Shown: in pieces, positions 32,451-42,389 of the stretch
Layout: each line of letters opens with the position of its first letter
How positions within the stretch are numbered: the first letter of the stretch is position 1
Origin: Cetobacterium somerae
Lineage (GTDB): Bacteria; Fusobacteriota; Fusobacteriia; Fusobacteriales; Fusobacteriaceae
Assembly (NCBI RefSeq): GCF_022430525.1
Contig: NZ_CP092519.1
Coordinates: 994,454-1,058,453, forward strand
Length of the DNA: 64,000 nt
Direction of reading: 5' to 3'
Notes under the pieces: model-generated
What the model was told of the DNA's origin: nothing
Database searches by the model: none
What the model saw: only the letters and a program-made list of their open reading frames with translations
Made by a program: the position numbers and the translations under genes

Positions 32451-33146
32451 TTACTTCTTTTTTATTTCAAAAATAAGCATATGACTATCTTCTAATGAAG
32501 TCATTTCAATATTTTCATCTCCCATTATAGCTTCATATTTTTCTATAATCAACTCATCTACTTGTGTTTTCCCTTGAAAAAAAGCCATATAATATCCATA
32601 CCCTTTTTCTGGAGAAAATTTTATTTTTTTCCCTTTCTCTAAATATAGAGCATACATATTTACATTTTGATTTATTTTTATCGGTGCTTCTTTTACTCCA
32701 GAAGCAATTAATAAAAATTTATTAATTCTATCTTCCCATTTGAAATTAACTTGTCCATACTTTGGTTCATAATCACTTTTATCAGGAATTATCCAAACTT
32801 GAGCTAATCTTGTTTCTATGTCCTCTTCATTTATTTCTGAATGAGCAACACCTGTTCCTGCACTCATATATTGGACTGAACCTTTTTCTACTTTCATCTT
32901 CTCATTATGAATACTATCTTTATGAGTTATAGCTCCCTCTAATATATATGTTAGAATTTCCATATTTTTATGTGGATGCATTTCAAATCCTGTATGAGGT
33001 GCTATGATATCGTCATTTATAACTCTTAACGGTCCAACACCTAAATTATTAGAATCGTAGTAATCTCCAAAAGAAAAGTGATGAACAGAATACAACCAAT
33101 CATATTTTGTTTCACCCATATGACTTTTTAATTTTTTTATTATCAT
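32451..33146 (-). CDS. Pirin-family protein (YhhW-like quercetinase fold)
   Basis: A 231-residue double-cupin protein. HHFSFGDYYDSNNLGVGPLR and APHTGFEMHPHKNMEILTYI hold the four metal ligands (three His, one Glu) of the N-terminal pirin domain; a second, degenerate cupin follows (YALYLEKGKKIKFSPEKGYG). The family includes quercetin dioxygenases and redox-sensing regulators. ATG 33146 follows AAGGAGG. Monocistronic. Confidence 0.87.
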   Translation of the reverse strand: MIIKKLKSHMGETKYDWLYSVHHFSFGDYYDSNNLGVGPLRVINDDIIAPHTGFEMHPHKNMEILTYILEGAITHKDSIHNEKMKVEKGSVQYMSAGTGVAHSEINEEDIETRLAQVWIIPDKSDYEPKYGQVNFKWEDRINKFLLIASGVKEAPIKINQNVNMYALYLEKGKKIKFSPEKGYGYYMAFFQGKTQVDELIIEKYEAIMGDENIEMTSLEDSHMLIFEIKKK

Positions 33147-33215
33147 TTTTGCCTCCTTACAACTTACCCATTTATTTGTAAGGATTATTCAAAAAAATAA
33201 ACTTCTATCCTTTTT

Positions 33216-33944
33216 CTAAATTATAGAGCTCTTTTGAACATAACTCTTCTCATTAGTATGTATATAAAGTAGTCTTCCATCTTTTATCTTATTTATAACT
33301 TTGTCTGATATCTCTTTTGGAATAGCAGGACATCCTAAACTTCTATCTAATTTTTTTGCACCTGGTTTTGGTTTAGCATATTGAGATCCATGAACAACTA
33401 TAGCTCTTTCTCTAGCTTTATCATTAATTCCTTTTTCTAATCCATTTAATCTTAAAGAATATCCATATTCACCATTGTATGTATTCTCCGTTTTATAAAA
33501 TCCTGGAGAACTTTTAAAAGAATTTACTGCATTAGAAAACTCTTTTGGAATACTTTCACCACTATTTTTACCATGCATAACATATGTTGAAAATAATGTC
33601 TTTTTATTTTTTAAATCAATTACAAAAAATCTCTCTTTAATTGAAGATTTTGTAAAATCGATTATCGTTATAATATCCTCTTTTACATCTTTTAATTTTT
33701 TCATTCCTGAAATAGCATTTGAAAAAGTTGTAAAATCCATTTTATTTGTTAAATTTAATTCTTTATATAAATTTTCCACTGAACTATTTGGTAAAAACGC
33801 AAATTTGTTACTGCTTCTTACTTTTATATTTTCTATTGAAAGAGATGAATCTAAATTTAATTTTTCATTAATTGAATAATTTCCCATTGAAGCCATAGTA
33901 GAACTAGCTAAAGTAAATAGTATAACTAATATATTTTTTATCAT
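33216..33944 (-). CDS. Murein L,D-transpeptidase-type catalytic domain protein, exported
   Basis: A 242-residue protein with a signal peptide (ILVILFTLASSTMASMG). The C-terminal half has IVVHGSQYAKPKPGAKKLDR and the SLGCPAIP motif: HG...SxGC is the catalytic His/Cys signature of YkuD-like transpeptidases in their 'murein L,D-transpeptidase catalytic domain' family form. It should act on peptidoglycan in the periplasm. Monocistronic. Confidence 0.82.
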   Translation of the reverse strand: MIKNILVILFTLASSTMASMGNYSINEKLNLDSSLSIENIKVRSSNKFAFLPNSSVENLYKELNLTNKMDFTTFSNAISGMKKLKDVKEDIITIIDFTKSSIKERFFVIDLKNKKTLFSTYVMHGKNSGESIPKEFSNAVNSFKSSPGFYKTENTYNGEYGYSLRLNGLEKGINDKARERAIVVHGSQYAKPKPGAKKLDRSLGCPAIPKEISDKVINKIKDGRLLYIHTNEKSYVQKSSII

Positions 33945-34090
33945 AAATACTCCTTACTATTTTTCTATTATCTTAAATTATATATGAGCATCTATAATTA
34001 GTAAAGATTTTTTTCTTTTTTATAGGAAAGTTTCATCTCCTATTGTATTAAAAACTAAATAGATAATTCATATAAAGGAGTTTAGAGATC

Positions 34091-34549
34091 ATGGACCAAT
34101 TAATTCAAAAAACTATTATTACTATCACTTCTATTGTCATTACCACCGTAGTTGGTCAATTTTTCAATGTTGAACCAATTGGACTTTTTTATACAGCAAT
34201 TACTTGCGTTATCATAACTCATGTTGATTTTGAAAAACTAATTGAAAATGCCAAAAACAGAGGTTTTGGTACTCTAATTGGAGGAGTTATCGGTATTATC
34301 TTTTCGTATATTCCATTTCCATTAATACTAAAAGTTATTATTGGAGAATTTATTATTATTTTCTTTTGTGAAAAAAAATTGAAAATACCCTCTGCTATTG
34401 CTTCTGTAGTTTTTTTAATTATAGTTTATAGAATTACTTCTGAAGCTCCATATTTATATGGATTCAAAAGAGTTCTAGATACATTTATTGGTATTATTAT
34501 AACTGTAGTTATTACATATATTTTTAAAAAAATTAATATCTTCAAATAA
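34091..34549 (+). CDS. FUSC-like membrane protein (aromatic acid exporter type)
   Basis: A 152-residue protein with about five helices: IITITSIVITTVVGQFF, LFYTAITCVIITHVD, FGTLIGGVIGIIFSYIP, IIGEFIIIFFCEKK, VVFLIIVYRITS and the last DTFIGIIITVVITYIF. FGTLIGGVIG and the RVLDTFIGI box match the FUSC/DUF939 exporter membrane half; the cytosolic C-terminal domain of full-length members is missing, as in other short members. Substrate unknown. Confidence 0.7.
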   Translation: MDQLIQKTIITITSIVITTVVGQFFNVEPIGLFYTAITCVIITHVDFEKLIENAKNRGFGTLIGGVIGIIFSYIPFPLILKVIIGEFIIIFFCEKKLKIPSAIASVVFLIIVYRITSEAPYLYGFKRVLDTFIGIIITVVITYIFKKINIFK

Positions 34550-34596
34550 AAAACCACTCGGAGTATAAAACTTTTTACTCCAAAGTGGTTTTTTTA
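34549..34596. terminator. Bidirectional terminator
   Basis: AAAACCACT...GGAGTA pairs with TACTCC...AGTGGTTTTTTT, between converging genes. Confidence 0.88.
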
Positions 34597-36246
34597 CTAT
34601 TTTATATCTTTTATAGCTGCATTTGGAATAAATACTTCATTACCATTAAATACAACTATTCCATTAAATTTAACTTTTTTTCCATCTGTTTCATAGTAAT
34701 TTTTATTTTCATGGAATGTGTACTGCTTTCCATTTTTACTTAGTTTGAATACAGGTTGGAATTTGTTTGTTGAATCTATATTTAACTCTATTCCCATATT
34801 TTTGATTTTTTTACCAGATACAAATAACTCATCTGTTGCTTTATCTAAATCTAAATTCATAGCTTTTGCAATATATAAAGCTATATCAGAATTATTAACA
34901 GTTCCTGTTAATTGATTTGCATAGTTAGATGTATAAACATAAAGAGGTACATCCTCTCCTGTATGCCCATTTGTTGTCCAACCTAAGTGAGCTCTATCAC
35001 TCATAACTTTTCCTAAAATTGTCTCTATCTCAGAGGTTTTTTGAGCTTTTTCAATTGTATTTAACTCTTCATTTGTTAAATCTAATCCTAACATCTCTTT
35101 AGCTAAACTCTTTGCATTAGCTTTATCCTTTGATATTTTTTCAGCTGTTAGAACCTCTGTAAATTTAGCTTTTTTCATATCCTTTGTAAATACATCCACA
35201 GGTAGTTCAGGATAATTATATGACGTTTTTAAATTTCCTATAGATAATCCTCCAGTTCCATGATCTGTTACTGCTACTACTAAAGTATCACTGTTTTTCT
35301 TTGCATAATCTAATGCCACTCCTACAGCTTTATCAAAAGCTGCATACTCAGATGTAATAGCAATTGGATTATTGGCATGTCCAGCCCAATCAACTTTAGA
35401 ACCTTCTACCATTAAGAAGAACCCATCTTTATCTTTTGATAAAAGTTCAATAGCTTTCTCTGTCATCTCTGCTAAAGATGGAGTTGTTGCTTTATCACGA
35501 TCTAAATCATAAGGTATATCTTTTTCAGCAAATAGTCCCCATACAAAATCTTTATTCAGACTTTTCATCTCATCTAAAGTTTGAACAATATTATAACCAT
35601 TAGCTTGTAATGCTTCTAACATATCCTCACCATCAGTACGCTTTTTAGAGTTTGCCTCTGTTGCATTATCCTTTTTAAGATAACTTTTTCCCCCTCCAAA
35701 AACTACATTTAAATTTTGATGAACTTGTTGCTCTCCTATTACAGAATAGTTATTTCTATGTATTGAGTGTGTTGTAAAATCTGCTGGAGTAGCATGTAAA
35801 ACTTCAGAAGTTGCAACAATTCCAACAGCTTTTCCCTCTAACTTAGCTGCTTCTAAAACTGAAGCTGCTGGAGCTAGCTCATCCCCTACCTCTGGAACTC
35901 TTGCTCCATTTAAAGTTGCTGCTTTAGGTTTTACCCCTATTAGTTTATCTTGTGTTTTCCACCCTGTTGCAAGAGCTGTTCCTGCTGGTGCTGAATCTGC
36001 TATAAAAGTATCTGAGTTATAAGTTTTTACCATTCCTGATGCCATCTCATCAATATTTAAACTTTCACCATTATTATATACTGCTCTAGTTAAAGTTGAC
36101 ACTGTTGAACTTGATCCATCTGGAATTAAAAAGATTACATTTTTAGCAAATCCTGGCTTTACATCTTTTAATTGTACCCCTTGTGTTACAGCTGTCATTG
36201 CTAAAAATGCTGTTAGTGTTACTAACTTAATCTTCATTTTACTCAT
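34597..36246 (-). CDS. phoA: Alkaline phosphatase
   Basis: Releases phosphate from phosphomonoesters in the periplasm. The 549-residue protein has a signal peptide (LVTLTAFLAMTAVTQG), FLIPDGSS metal ligand Asp, nucleophile Ser85 in TFIADSAPAGTALATG, FFLMVEGSKVDWAGHAND, AVTDHGTGG and GHTGEDVPLY. It has an extra C-terminal domain. ATG 36246 follows GGGGGAG. A Pho box at 36296-36334 indicates induction by phosphate starvation. Stand-alone gene next to the C-P lyase operon. Confidence 0.93.
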   Translation of the reverse strand: MSKMKIKLVTLTAFLAMTAVTQGVQLKDVKPGFAKNVIFLIPDGSSSTVSTLTRAVYNNGESLNIDEMASGMVKTYNSDTFIADSAPAGTALATGWKTQDKLIGVKPKAATLNGARVPEVGDELAPAASVLEAAKLEGKAVGIVATSEVLHATPADFTTHSIHRNNYSVIGEQQVHQNLNVVFGGGKSYLKKDNATEANSKKRTDGEDMLEALQANGYNIVQTLDEMKSLNKDFVWGLFAEKDIPYDLDRDKATTPSLAEMTEKAIELLSKDKDGFFLMVEGSKVDWAGHANNPIAITSEYAAFDKAVGVALDYAKKNSDTLVVAVTDHGTGGLSIGNLKTSYNYPELPVDVFTKDMKKAKFTEVLTAEKISKDKANAKSLAKEMLGLDLTNEELNTIEKAQKTSEIETILGKVMSDRAHLGWTTNGHTGEDVPLYVYTSNYANQLTGTVNNSDIALYIAKAMNLDLDKATDELFVSGKKIKNMGIELNIDSTNKFQPVFKLSKNGKQYTFHENKNYYETDGKKVKFNGIVVFNGNEVFIPNAAIKDIK

Positions 36247-36295
36247 TTTTACTCCCCCTTAGTTTTTATTTTCTAAAGTAAGTTTAGCATACAGA

Positions 36296-36334
36296 TGTTA
36301 AGCTTTTATTAACTATAAGTAAATTTTTCGTAAA
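36296..36334 (-). promoter_or_regulatory. Pho box of phoA
   Basis: On the minus strand TTTACG, TTTACT, TTAATA, TTAACA at exact 11-bp steps. TTAACA sits where a -35 would be, followed 18 nt later by TTTAGA (36277-36272). Same arrangement as four other boxes in the window. Confidence 0.8.
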
Positions 36335-36339
36335 AATAT

Positions 36340-37143
36340 TTAAACTATTTTTTTCAAACTTTCCTCCTTGCAATAAAAACTTCCAATTTCAATATATTTA
36401 CTATCTATATCTCCATGAAAATCTGTTCCTCCTGTTATCAAAAGATTATTTTTTTTTGCGATTTCTTCCAACAATTCAATATCTCTTTTAGAATGTTTCG
36501 GATGATAAACTTCTATCCCATCTAAACCTTCACAAATTAACTCTGTAATTAATTTTTCATTTTTATATAATGAAGGATGAGCCATTATAGCAATTCCACC
36601 ATCTTGTTTAATAGCTTTGATTACTTTATATACATCTATATATTCCATATCTTTTATCGATGTTTCTTCTTTAAATAATTTTTGATATAATTCTCCATAA
36701 ATTTTTTCAGTATAACCTTGTTTTATTAAATCTATTACTATATGTTGCTTAAATACTCCTGTTTTTCCAGAATATTTTTTTATTCTTTCCCAAGATATAT
36801 CATAACCTTTTTTCTTTATTTCATCAAAATACTTTCTAGATAGTTCTTCTCTTTTTTTAGGAATCTCTTCACAAATTTTTTTAACATTTTCGCCTAGATT
36901 TTTATACCCTAATATATGAACTTTTCGCTCTCTTTTATAATCATATGCTGATATTTCAACTCCAGGTATTACTTCAATCCCATATTTCTTCCCATGTTTT
37001 AAAGCCTCTTCAATTCCTAAAATTGTATCATGATCCGTTATTGAGATATGTGTTACTCCATTTTCTTTAGCTTTTTTCACAATATCTTCTATTGAATAAT
37101 TACAATCTGATATTGATGAATGAATATGTAAATCACCTTTCAT
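36340..37143 (-). CDS. PHP-family cyclic phosphodiesterase of the C-P lyase pathway (PhnPP-like)
   Basis: A 267-residue PHP-domain metallohydrolase: DLHIHSSISDC, SITDHDT, GVEISA, MAHPSLY and TGGTDFHGD supply the trinuclear metal ligands. In a C-P lyase operon lacking phnP, this family hydrolyses 5-phosphoribosyl 1,2-cyclic phosphate (the Eggerthella Elen1235 type, which opens both ester bonds to give ribose 5-phosphate). That would make PhnN dispensable; no phnN is present. Last gene of the operon, 9 nt after the PhnL fusion gene. Role by context; PHP enzymes are diverse. Confidence 0.8.
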   Translation of the reverse strand: MKGDLHIHSSISDCNYSIEDIVKKAKENGVTHISITDHDTILGIEEALKHGKKYGIEVIPGVEISAYDYKRERKVHILGYKNLGENVKKICEEIPKKREELSRKYFDEIKKKGYDISWERIKKYSGKTGVFKQHIVIDLIKQGYTEKIYGELYQKLFKEETSIKDMEYIDVYKVIKAIKQDGGIAIMAHPSLYKNEKLITELICEGLDGIEVYHPKHSKRDIELLEEIAKKNNLLITGGTDFHGDIDSKYIEIGSFYCKEESLKKIV

Positions 37144-37152
37144 TCTCTCTCC

Positions 37153-38460
37153 TTACGCTTCTATCTTTCCTTTTGACATATTATATTCTCTATCTATTAC
37201 GTTTTCCATAAATTCAATATCGTGAAATATTCCCAACATTGTTGTACCTTGATTTTTTAAATCTTCTATTAATTCTTTTACTAATATTTTAGAACCATTA
37301 TCTAAAGATGCTGTTGGTTCATCTAAAATTAAAAGCTTTGGTTTTTTTATCATAGCTTTAGCAATATTTAATCTTAATTTTTCTCCACCACTAAATGTAT
37401 TAGGAAAAGCTTCCCACAACTCTTTTGATATCTTAAAGTGTTCTAACATTTTTAAAGCTTCTTTTTCTGCTAACTCTTTATCTCCACTTATTTCTAACAC
37501 AGCTTCTTTTACAAACTCTTTAGCTGTTACTCTTGGCATAACTTTTAAAAATTGAGAAACATATCCAATTTCATCTTTTCTTATTTTAACCATTTGTCTT
37601 TCACTGGCCTTAGCAATATCTATTGGTCCATAATTGTCTGAAACATATAAGATTTCACCTTTTGTAGGCAAATAATTTCTATAAAGACACTTTAAAATTG
37701 TAGATTTTCCACTTCCACTAGTTCCTGTTATACCTATAAACTCTCCCTCATAAACTGAAAAGTTTATATTTTGACATCCTTTTATCTCAACATCTAAGTT
37801 ATATAAATCAAAATTTTTATATAAACCTTTGATTTCAAGTATAGGTTTTCTAGTTTCGTATTTTCTTATAAATCCTTCTATATTGCCTAAAAATTCATCA
37901 AATCTCTCTTTTATTAACTCATGTGACCAATCCCACCACTTTATACTTAAGAGAGCTTCTGAAATTTTTTCACTAAATCTTCTTTTTATAAACTTTGCTG
38001 GAACCCCTCCAACCACAGTATATGGCTCTACATCTTTTGTGACAATACTCCCACTTGCTATAACTGCTCCACTTCCTATTTTTACTCCTCCCATTATAAT
38101 AGCATTATGCCCTATCCAAACATCATCCCCTATTATAACTTTTTTATCTCTTCTCCACTGAAAAATATCTTCATCATCTTTTTCATCTATTTGAAACTTT
38201 CGCCTTCTATATGTAAAATGATGTTGACTAATTCTATCCATTGGATGATTAGCAGGATTTATCCTAACGCTTTTAGCTATCGAACAAAACTTCCCCATCT
38301 CTGTATGAGCTATGTCACATCCAGATCCAAAATAACTATAATCACCTATTTCACTTTCTAAAAATATACACTCTTTAGCTACTTCATTCCATTTTCCAAA
38401 TTTTGTATCTATTATTTCTGAATTCTCATGAAAAAAACCTTTTTCTGTCAATATATCCAT
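37153..38460 (-). CDS. Hexapeptide acyltransferase::PhnL fusion
   Basis: A 435-residue two-domain protein. Residues about 10-195 form a left-handed beta-helix acyltransferase ([54 protein letters not shown]), the type often next to phn genes; residues about 205-435 are Phn[10 protein letters not shown] Walker [29 protein letters not shown] signature, [10 protein letters not shown]. Elsewhere these are separate genes. ATG 38460 (SD GGAGG) is chosen over the TTG at 38472; it begins 1 nt after the phnM stop. PhnL belongs to the C-P lyase core complex cycle. Confidence 0.88.
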   Translation of the reverse strand: MDILTEKGFFHENSEIIDTKFGKWNEVAKECIFLESEIGDYSYFGSGCDIAHTEMGKFCSIAKSVRINPANHPMDRISQHHFTYRRRKFQIDEKDDEDIFQWRRDKKVIIGDDVWIGHNAIIMGGVKIGSGAVIASGSIVTKDVEPYTVVGGVPAKFIKRRFSEKISEALLSIKWWDWSHELIKERFDEFLGNIEGFIRKYETRKPILEIKGLYKNFDLYNLDVEIKGCQNINFSVYEGEFIGITGTSGSGKSTILKCLYRNYLPTKGEILYVSDNYGPIDIAKASERQMVKIRKDEIGYVSQFLKVMPRVTAKEFVKEAVLEISGDKELAEKEALKMLEHFKISKELWEAFPNTFSGGEKLRLNIAKAMIKKPKLLILDEPTASLDNGSKILVKELIEDLKNQGTTMLGIFHDIEFMENVIDREYNMSKGKIEA

Positions 38461-38461
38461 T

Positions 38462-39634
38462 TTAGCCTCCAATACTCATTATCATCTTTCCTGATGAAAA
38501 TACATTTTTTACAATAGGTAAACTATCTCTTTCTTCAACTACTAAAATATCTGCTATTTTCCCCTCCTCTAAAGATCCTGTCAAGTTATCTATAGATAAA
38601 GCCTTAGCTGGATTTAAAGATGTCAGTTTAGTCATTTCTTTTATGCAACTTCCACTCTTTTTCATATAAAATATTGAATGTAGTATAGAAGCTGGGTAAT
38701 AATCAGAACATAAAATATCTACTGCTTCACTTTTTATAGCCTCTTCTGCTGAAAGATTTCCGCTATGAGATCCACCTAATAAAATATTTGGTGCTCCCAT
38801 TACTGTATATAGTCCCCTTTCTTTTGCGTATTTTGCAACCTCTAGGGTTATTGGAAACTCACTTATTTTTACATCCCAAGGTTCTATTAAATCTATTTTT
38901 TCAATTAAATCATCATCATGAGATGCCACTGGTATATTATAACTTCTTGCAAACTTAACCATATTTTCAATCTCTTCTATAGACATTTTTTCATTTTCCA
39001 TTGAACCCTTTATAAATTTTAACGCTTCATCCTCTGAACAATCTCTATATGCTGCTATAACCTTTTTATATTTTTCTAAATTTCTAAATTGTCCTTGTCC
39101 TGGTGTATGATCCATTATCGAAAGTTGGTCAACTTTACCATTTTTTATTAAATCTTTAATTTGATCTATTCCATCTCTATTATCTATTTCATACCTTATA
39201 TGCAATTTATGATTTATAAGAGAATCTTTTCTATTTTCACAAATCCATTTTGATAGTTCATCCACACCTTTTGATGTTCTATAATATTTTTTTACTTTTT
39301 CTTCTCCAAATATATTTTTAGAAATAGAAAGAGAATGATACATCGTTGTAATTCCTGAAGATATTAGCTTCTTTTCTAATTCCTTAAAAGCTATATCCAT
39401 AGAAAATATACTCGTTGGTCTTGGTTGAAGCTCTAATTCAACCGCATCACTATGACAATCTACAATTCCTGGTAAAACCCAATTTCCGTTGGCATTTAAA
39501 TTTTTGTAACCACCTTTTAATTGATGTATATCTCCTGAAATTATTTTCTCTATTTTTCCATTTGCTATATAAATAGCACCTTTTACTATTTCATTTGGCG
39601 TTACTATTTTTCCGTTATATATGCATGTTTTCAT
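38462..39634 (-). CDS. phnM: Alpha-D-ribose 1-methylphosphonate 5-triphosphate diphosphatase
   Basis: Amidohydrolase that removes pyrophosphate from the PhnG-H-L product in C-P lyase pathway. The 390-residue protein has [20 protein letters not shown] (metal His and characteristic ERxxxPR-like stretch), [20 protein letters not shown] and [10 protein letters not shown], all PhnM signatures. It lies between phnK and the PhnL fusion; stop and next start are 1 nt apart. Confidence 0.92.
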   Translation of the reverse strand: MKTCIYNGKIVTPNEIVKGAIYIANGKIEKIISGDIHQLKGGYKNLNANGNWVLPGIVDCHSDAVELELQPRPTSIFSMDIAFKELEKKLISSGITTMYHSLSISKNIFGEEKVKKYYRTSKGVDELSKWICENRKDSLINHKLHIRYEIDNRDGIDQIKDLIKNGKVDQLSIMDHTPGQGQFRNLEKYKKVIAAYRDCSEDEALKFIKGSMENEKMSIEEIENMVKFARSYNIPVASHDDDLIEKIDLIEPWDVKISEFPITLEVAKYAKERGLYTVMGAPNILLGGSHSGNLSAEEAIKSEAVDILCSDYYPASILHSIFYMKKSGSCIKEMTKLTSLNPAKALSIDNLTGSLEEGKIADILVVEERDSLPIVKNVFSSGKMIMSIGG

Positions 39635-39650
39635 ATTTCTTCCTCCAATT

Positions 39651-40481
39651 TTATAAAAGCGAATGAACTAATTGTTGAGTATAGTAATGTTGTGGATCAT
39701 CCAAAATTTGATCTGTTAATCCCTGTTCTATTATCTCTCCTTGTAACATAACTATTGTTCTGTCTGCCAACATTCTTATTACACCCAAATCATGAGAAAC
39801 AACAATCATAGAAACACCTAATTCTCTTTGAATAGATTTTATTAAATCTAACACTTTTGCTTGTACAGATAAATCTAATCCTGTAGTTACTTCATCTAAC
39901 AATAAAATAGGTGGATTATTTGCTAAAGCCTTTGAAATTTGAACCCTTTGCTGCATTCCACCACTAAAGTTTTTAGGAAATTCTTTCATTCTAGTAAGTG
40001 GAATTTCCACATGTGTCAACAGTTCTTTTGCTCTATCTGTCATATTCTTAACATTTCTATCTCCTGCTGATATAAGTTTCTCCGCTATATTTCCTACACT
40101 TGTGTAATCTAAACGTAGTCCCAACAATGGGTTTTGATATACCATTCCCATTAAATTATTTCTAATATATCTTCTTTTTTGAGAGCTTTCAGAAAAAATA
40201 TTTTCACTTTCATATCCAGCAATTAAACCTTTTCCTCCGTCAACATCTTGATCAAAGTATAAACACTTCATCATAGTTGACTTTCCAGAACCAGATTCAC
40301 CAACCACTCCTAAAATTTCACCGGGATATACCTCAAAAGTCACATCTTTACATCCCCATACAGTACCACATTTTGGACACCTGTTTATTTTGAAACTTTT
40401 TGGATTTTCTAAACAGTAATCACAACCCTCTCCAAATTTTTTTCTTAAATTTTTTATCTCTAAAATTGGTTTTTCTTGCAT
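39651..40481 (-). CDS. phnK: C-P lyase ABC protein PhnK
   Basis: A 276-residue ABC ATPase-like component that docks on the PhnGHIJ core. It has GESGSGKST, FSGGMQQRVQISKALA, LLLDEVTTGLD, and the unusual inserted zinc-ribbon-like CDYCLENPKSFKINRCPKCG after the first strand, as in PhnK. Starts 3 nt after phnJ. Not a transporter ATPase. Confidence 0.92.
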   Translation of the reverse strand: MQEKPILEIKNLRKKFGEGCDYCLENPKSFKINRCPKCGTVWGCKDVTFEVYPGEILGVVGESGSGKSTMMKCLYFDQDVDGGKGLIAGYESENIFSESSQKRRYIRNNLMGMVYQNPLLGLRLDYTSVGNIAEKLISAGDRNVKNMTDRAKELLTHVEIPLTRMKEFPKNFSGGMQQRVQISKALANNPPILLLDEVTTGLDLSVQAKVLDLIKSIQRELGVSMIVVSHDLGVIRMLADRTIVMLQGEIIEQGLTDQILDDPQHYYTQQLVHSLL

Positions 40482-40484
40482 TTT

Positions 40485-41321
40485 TTATACCTCTTTCCTT
40501 CTTTTTTCACAATAACCTGTGTCTGAACACTGATAAAAAATATCTCCTGTATCTTGATTAAAAACTTCATCTAAAAATACATCCGTAGCACCACAAATTT
40601 TACAACTTTTTCCTTTAAAATCTTCAACTTCAAATGGAAAGTCTTCAAATGCTAAAGACACAACTTTCGTATACGGTGGTAAAGCATATATTTTTTTCTC
40701 ACGACCTGCACCAAATAAATATGTTGTTTCACTCATATTCAATTTGTTGTTATCATATCTAGGAATAGGACTAGGACTCATCATATATCTATCATTTACT
40801 AATGTCGGATAATCTGCTCCCTGTGTAACTTCATCAAATTTTACAATATCTTCATAAAGAGATAGCCATGCTCCACTGTATTCTGTATCTGCATGAAGTT
40901 TTTTAGTTTCACTTTCACTTCCTTCTATCTCTCTAAGAGGTTCTGGAATTGGAACTTGTAAAATTAAAATTTGATCATTTCTCATTGGAATTTCTGGAAC
41001 TCTATGTCTTGTTTGAATTAAAGTTGCCTTTTCTGAATCTGTAGTTGTTTTTACATCTGTACACTTTGATATTAACTTTTTTAAATTTATAGCATTTACA
41101 CTTTCATCATAACCTTGATCTATTACTTTTAAAGTATCTTCTTTTCCTATTAAAGCTAGAGTTAGTTGTAATCCACCTGTTCCCCATCCTCTTCCAATTG
41201 GTAATTCTCTCGAAGCAAAAGGAACTTGATACCCTGGAATTGCTAATGCTTTTAATGCGGATCTTCTTATCTCTTTTTTCGAATCTTCATCTAAAAATCC
41301 ATAATTATATTTTACAGCCAT
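40485..41321 (-). CDS. phnJ: C-P lyase radical SAM subunit PhnJ
   Basis: Catalytic subunit that breaks the C-P bond of ribose 1-methylphosphonate 5-phosphate. The 278-residue protein has SRELPIGRGWGTGGLQLTLA and the C-terminal cluster Cys240, Cys243 and Cys265 with the radical-carrying Cys271 in CKICGATDVFL ... YQCSDTGYC, spaced as in E. coli PhnJ (241/244/266/272). Directly follows phnI. Confidence 0.96.
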   Translation of the reverse strand: MAVKYNYGFLDEDSKKEIRRSALKALAIPGYQVPFASRELPIGRGWGTGGLQLTLALIGKEDTLKVIDQGYDESVNAINLKKLISKCTDVKTTTDSEKATLIQTRHRVPEIPMRNDQILILQVPIPEPLREIEGSESETKKLHADTEYSGAWLSLYEDIVKFDEVTQGADYPTLVNDRYMMSPSPIPRYDNNKLNMSETTYLFGAGREKKIYALPPYTKVVSLAFEDFPFEVEDFKGKSCKICGATDVFLDEVFNQDTGDIFYQCSDTGYCEKRRKEV

Positions 41322-42389
41322 TTATCTTTCTCCTTTTTTACTGCTTCTTATTCTATCTAGTTTTGATTGGAATGTTACATAATGTGGCAACTTTAAATGA
41401 GATACAAATCCAGATGACTCTACACTATCTATATGATATAAAACAAATTCTTCATTTTGAGCAGGAGTATCTCCTGGTATATCTAAATTTCTATCTAATA
41501 CTGACATAGCTATAGCTTTTGTCTCATTTTGCCCCATTACTAAACCGTAACCTAATTTAAATTCAATCTCTTCACCTTCAGATTCTGGAAATATATTTTC
41601 TACTTCTGTTAACATCATCTCTCCAATATAATAACTTTCTTCTTCATCTAATGGATAAGGTATATCAACTTCTACATTTCCCACTCTAAGTTCTCCTACT
41701 GTTGGATGAATATTTCCACCAAACCCTCTCAAACTACTATATCCAATTGCTGCAACTGCTCCACTTTCACCTCTTGATAAAATTTGAAGTCTTGCTGATC
41801 TTGGTAAAGGTAATGAAATTTTATCTCTTGTTACATCAAAGGGTTCTTCATTTTCATGAACCTCTGTTTTTATTAACCCTTCTGCTCTCAATAAATTAGA
41901 TATTTTTGGATAATTTATATCTTCATCTATATAATTTTCTTCAACTTCTTTTTTTAAATTCTCTATCCAACTTTGACAATTTTCTTCTTGAATTAAATCA
42001 AAATCTAAAAGTCTATGAGAATAATCATATGTAGGTCCTAATAGTTGCCCTCCTGGAATATCTTTAAAAGCAGCTGATATTCTTCTAATAACTTTCATTT
42101 TTTCCGTATCCACTACATTTGAGTAGTATTTTCTCGGAAGAGTAGATCTAAAAGCTCTCATTAAAAATACACTTTCCTCTATATTTCCCTCTCCTTGTTT
42201 TATAGATAGTGCAGCTAATTCTGGTGAATATAATCCACCCTCACTCATAACTCTATCTACTAATCCTCTCATTTGATTTTTTATCATATCTACAGTTAAA
42301 TCACTTCCATTTTTTACTCTATAATATTTTATAAGATTATTTGAATGTTCTATCGCTTCTTTTCCACCTGTTACTGCAACATAAGCCAT
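41322..42389 (-). CDS. phnI: C-P lyase core subunit PhnI
   Basis: Nucleosidase-type subunit that couples ATP to phosphonate at the ribose in the PhnGHI(L) reaction. The 355-residue protein begins MAYVAVTGGKEAIEHSNNLI and includes GLVDRVMSEGGLYSPELAA and SSLRGFGGNIHPTVGELRVG, typical of PhnI. ATG 42389 overlaps the phnH stop as TAATG, so translation is coupled; the open frame upstream is inside phnH. Confidence 0.95.
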   Translation of the reverse strand: MAYVAVTGGKEAIEHSNNLIKYYRVKNGSDLTVDMIKNQMRGLVDRVMSEGGLYSPELAALSIKQGEGNIEESVFLMRAFRSTLPRKYYSNVVDTEKMKVIRRISAAFKDIPGGQLLGPTYDYSHRLLDFDLIQEENCQSWIENLKKEVEENYIDEDINYPKISNLLRAEGLIKTEVHENEEPFDVTRDKISLPLPRSARLQILSRGESGAVAAIGYSSLRGFGGNIHPTVGELRVGNVEVDIPYPLDEEESYYIGEMMLTEVENIFPESEGEEIEFKLGYGLVMGQNETKAIAMSVLDRNLDIPGDTPAQNEEFVLYHIDSVESSGFVSHLKLPHYVTFQSKLDRIRSSKKGER

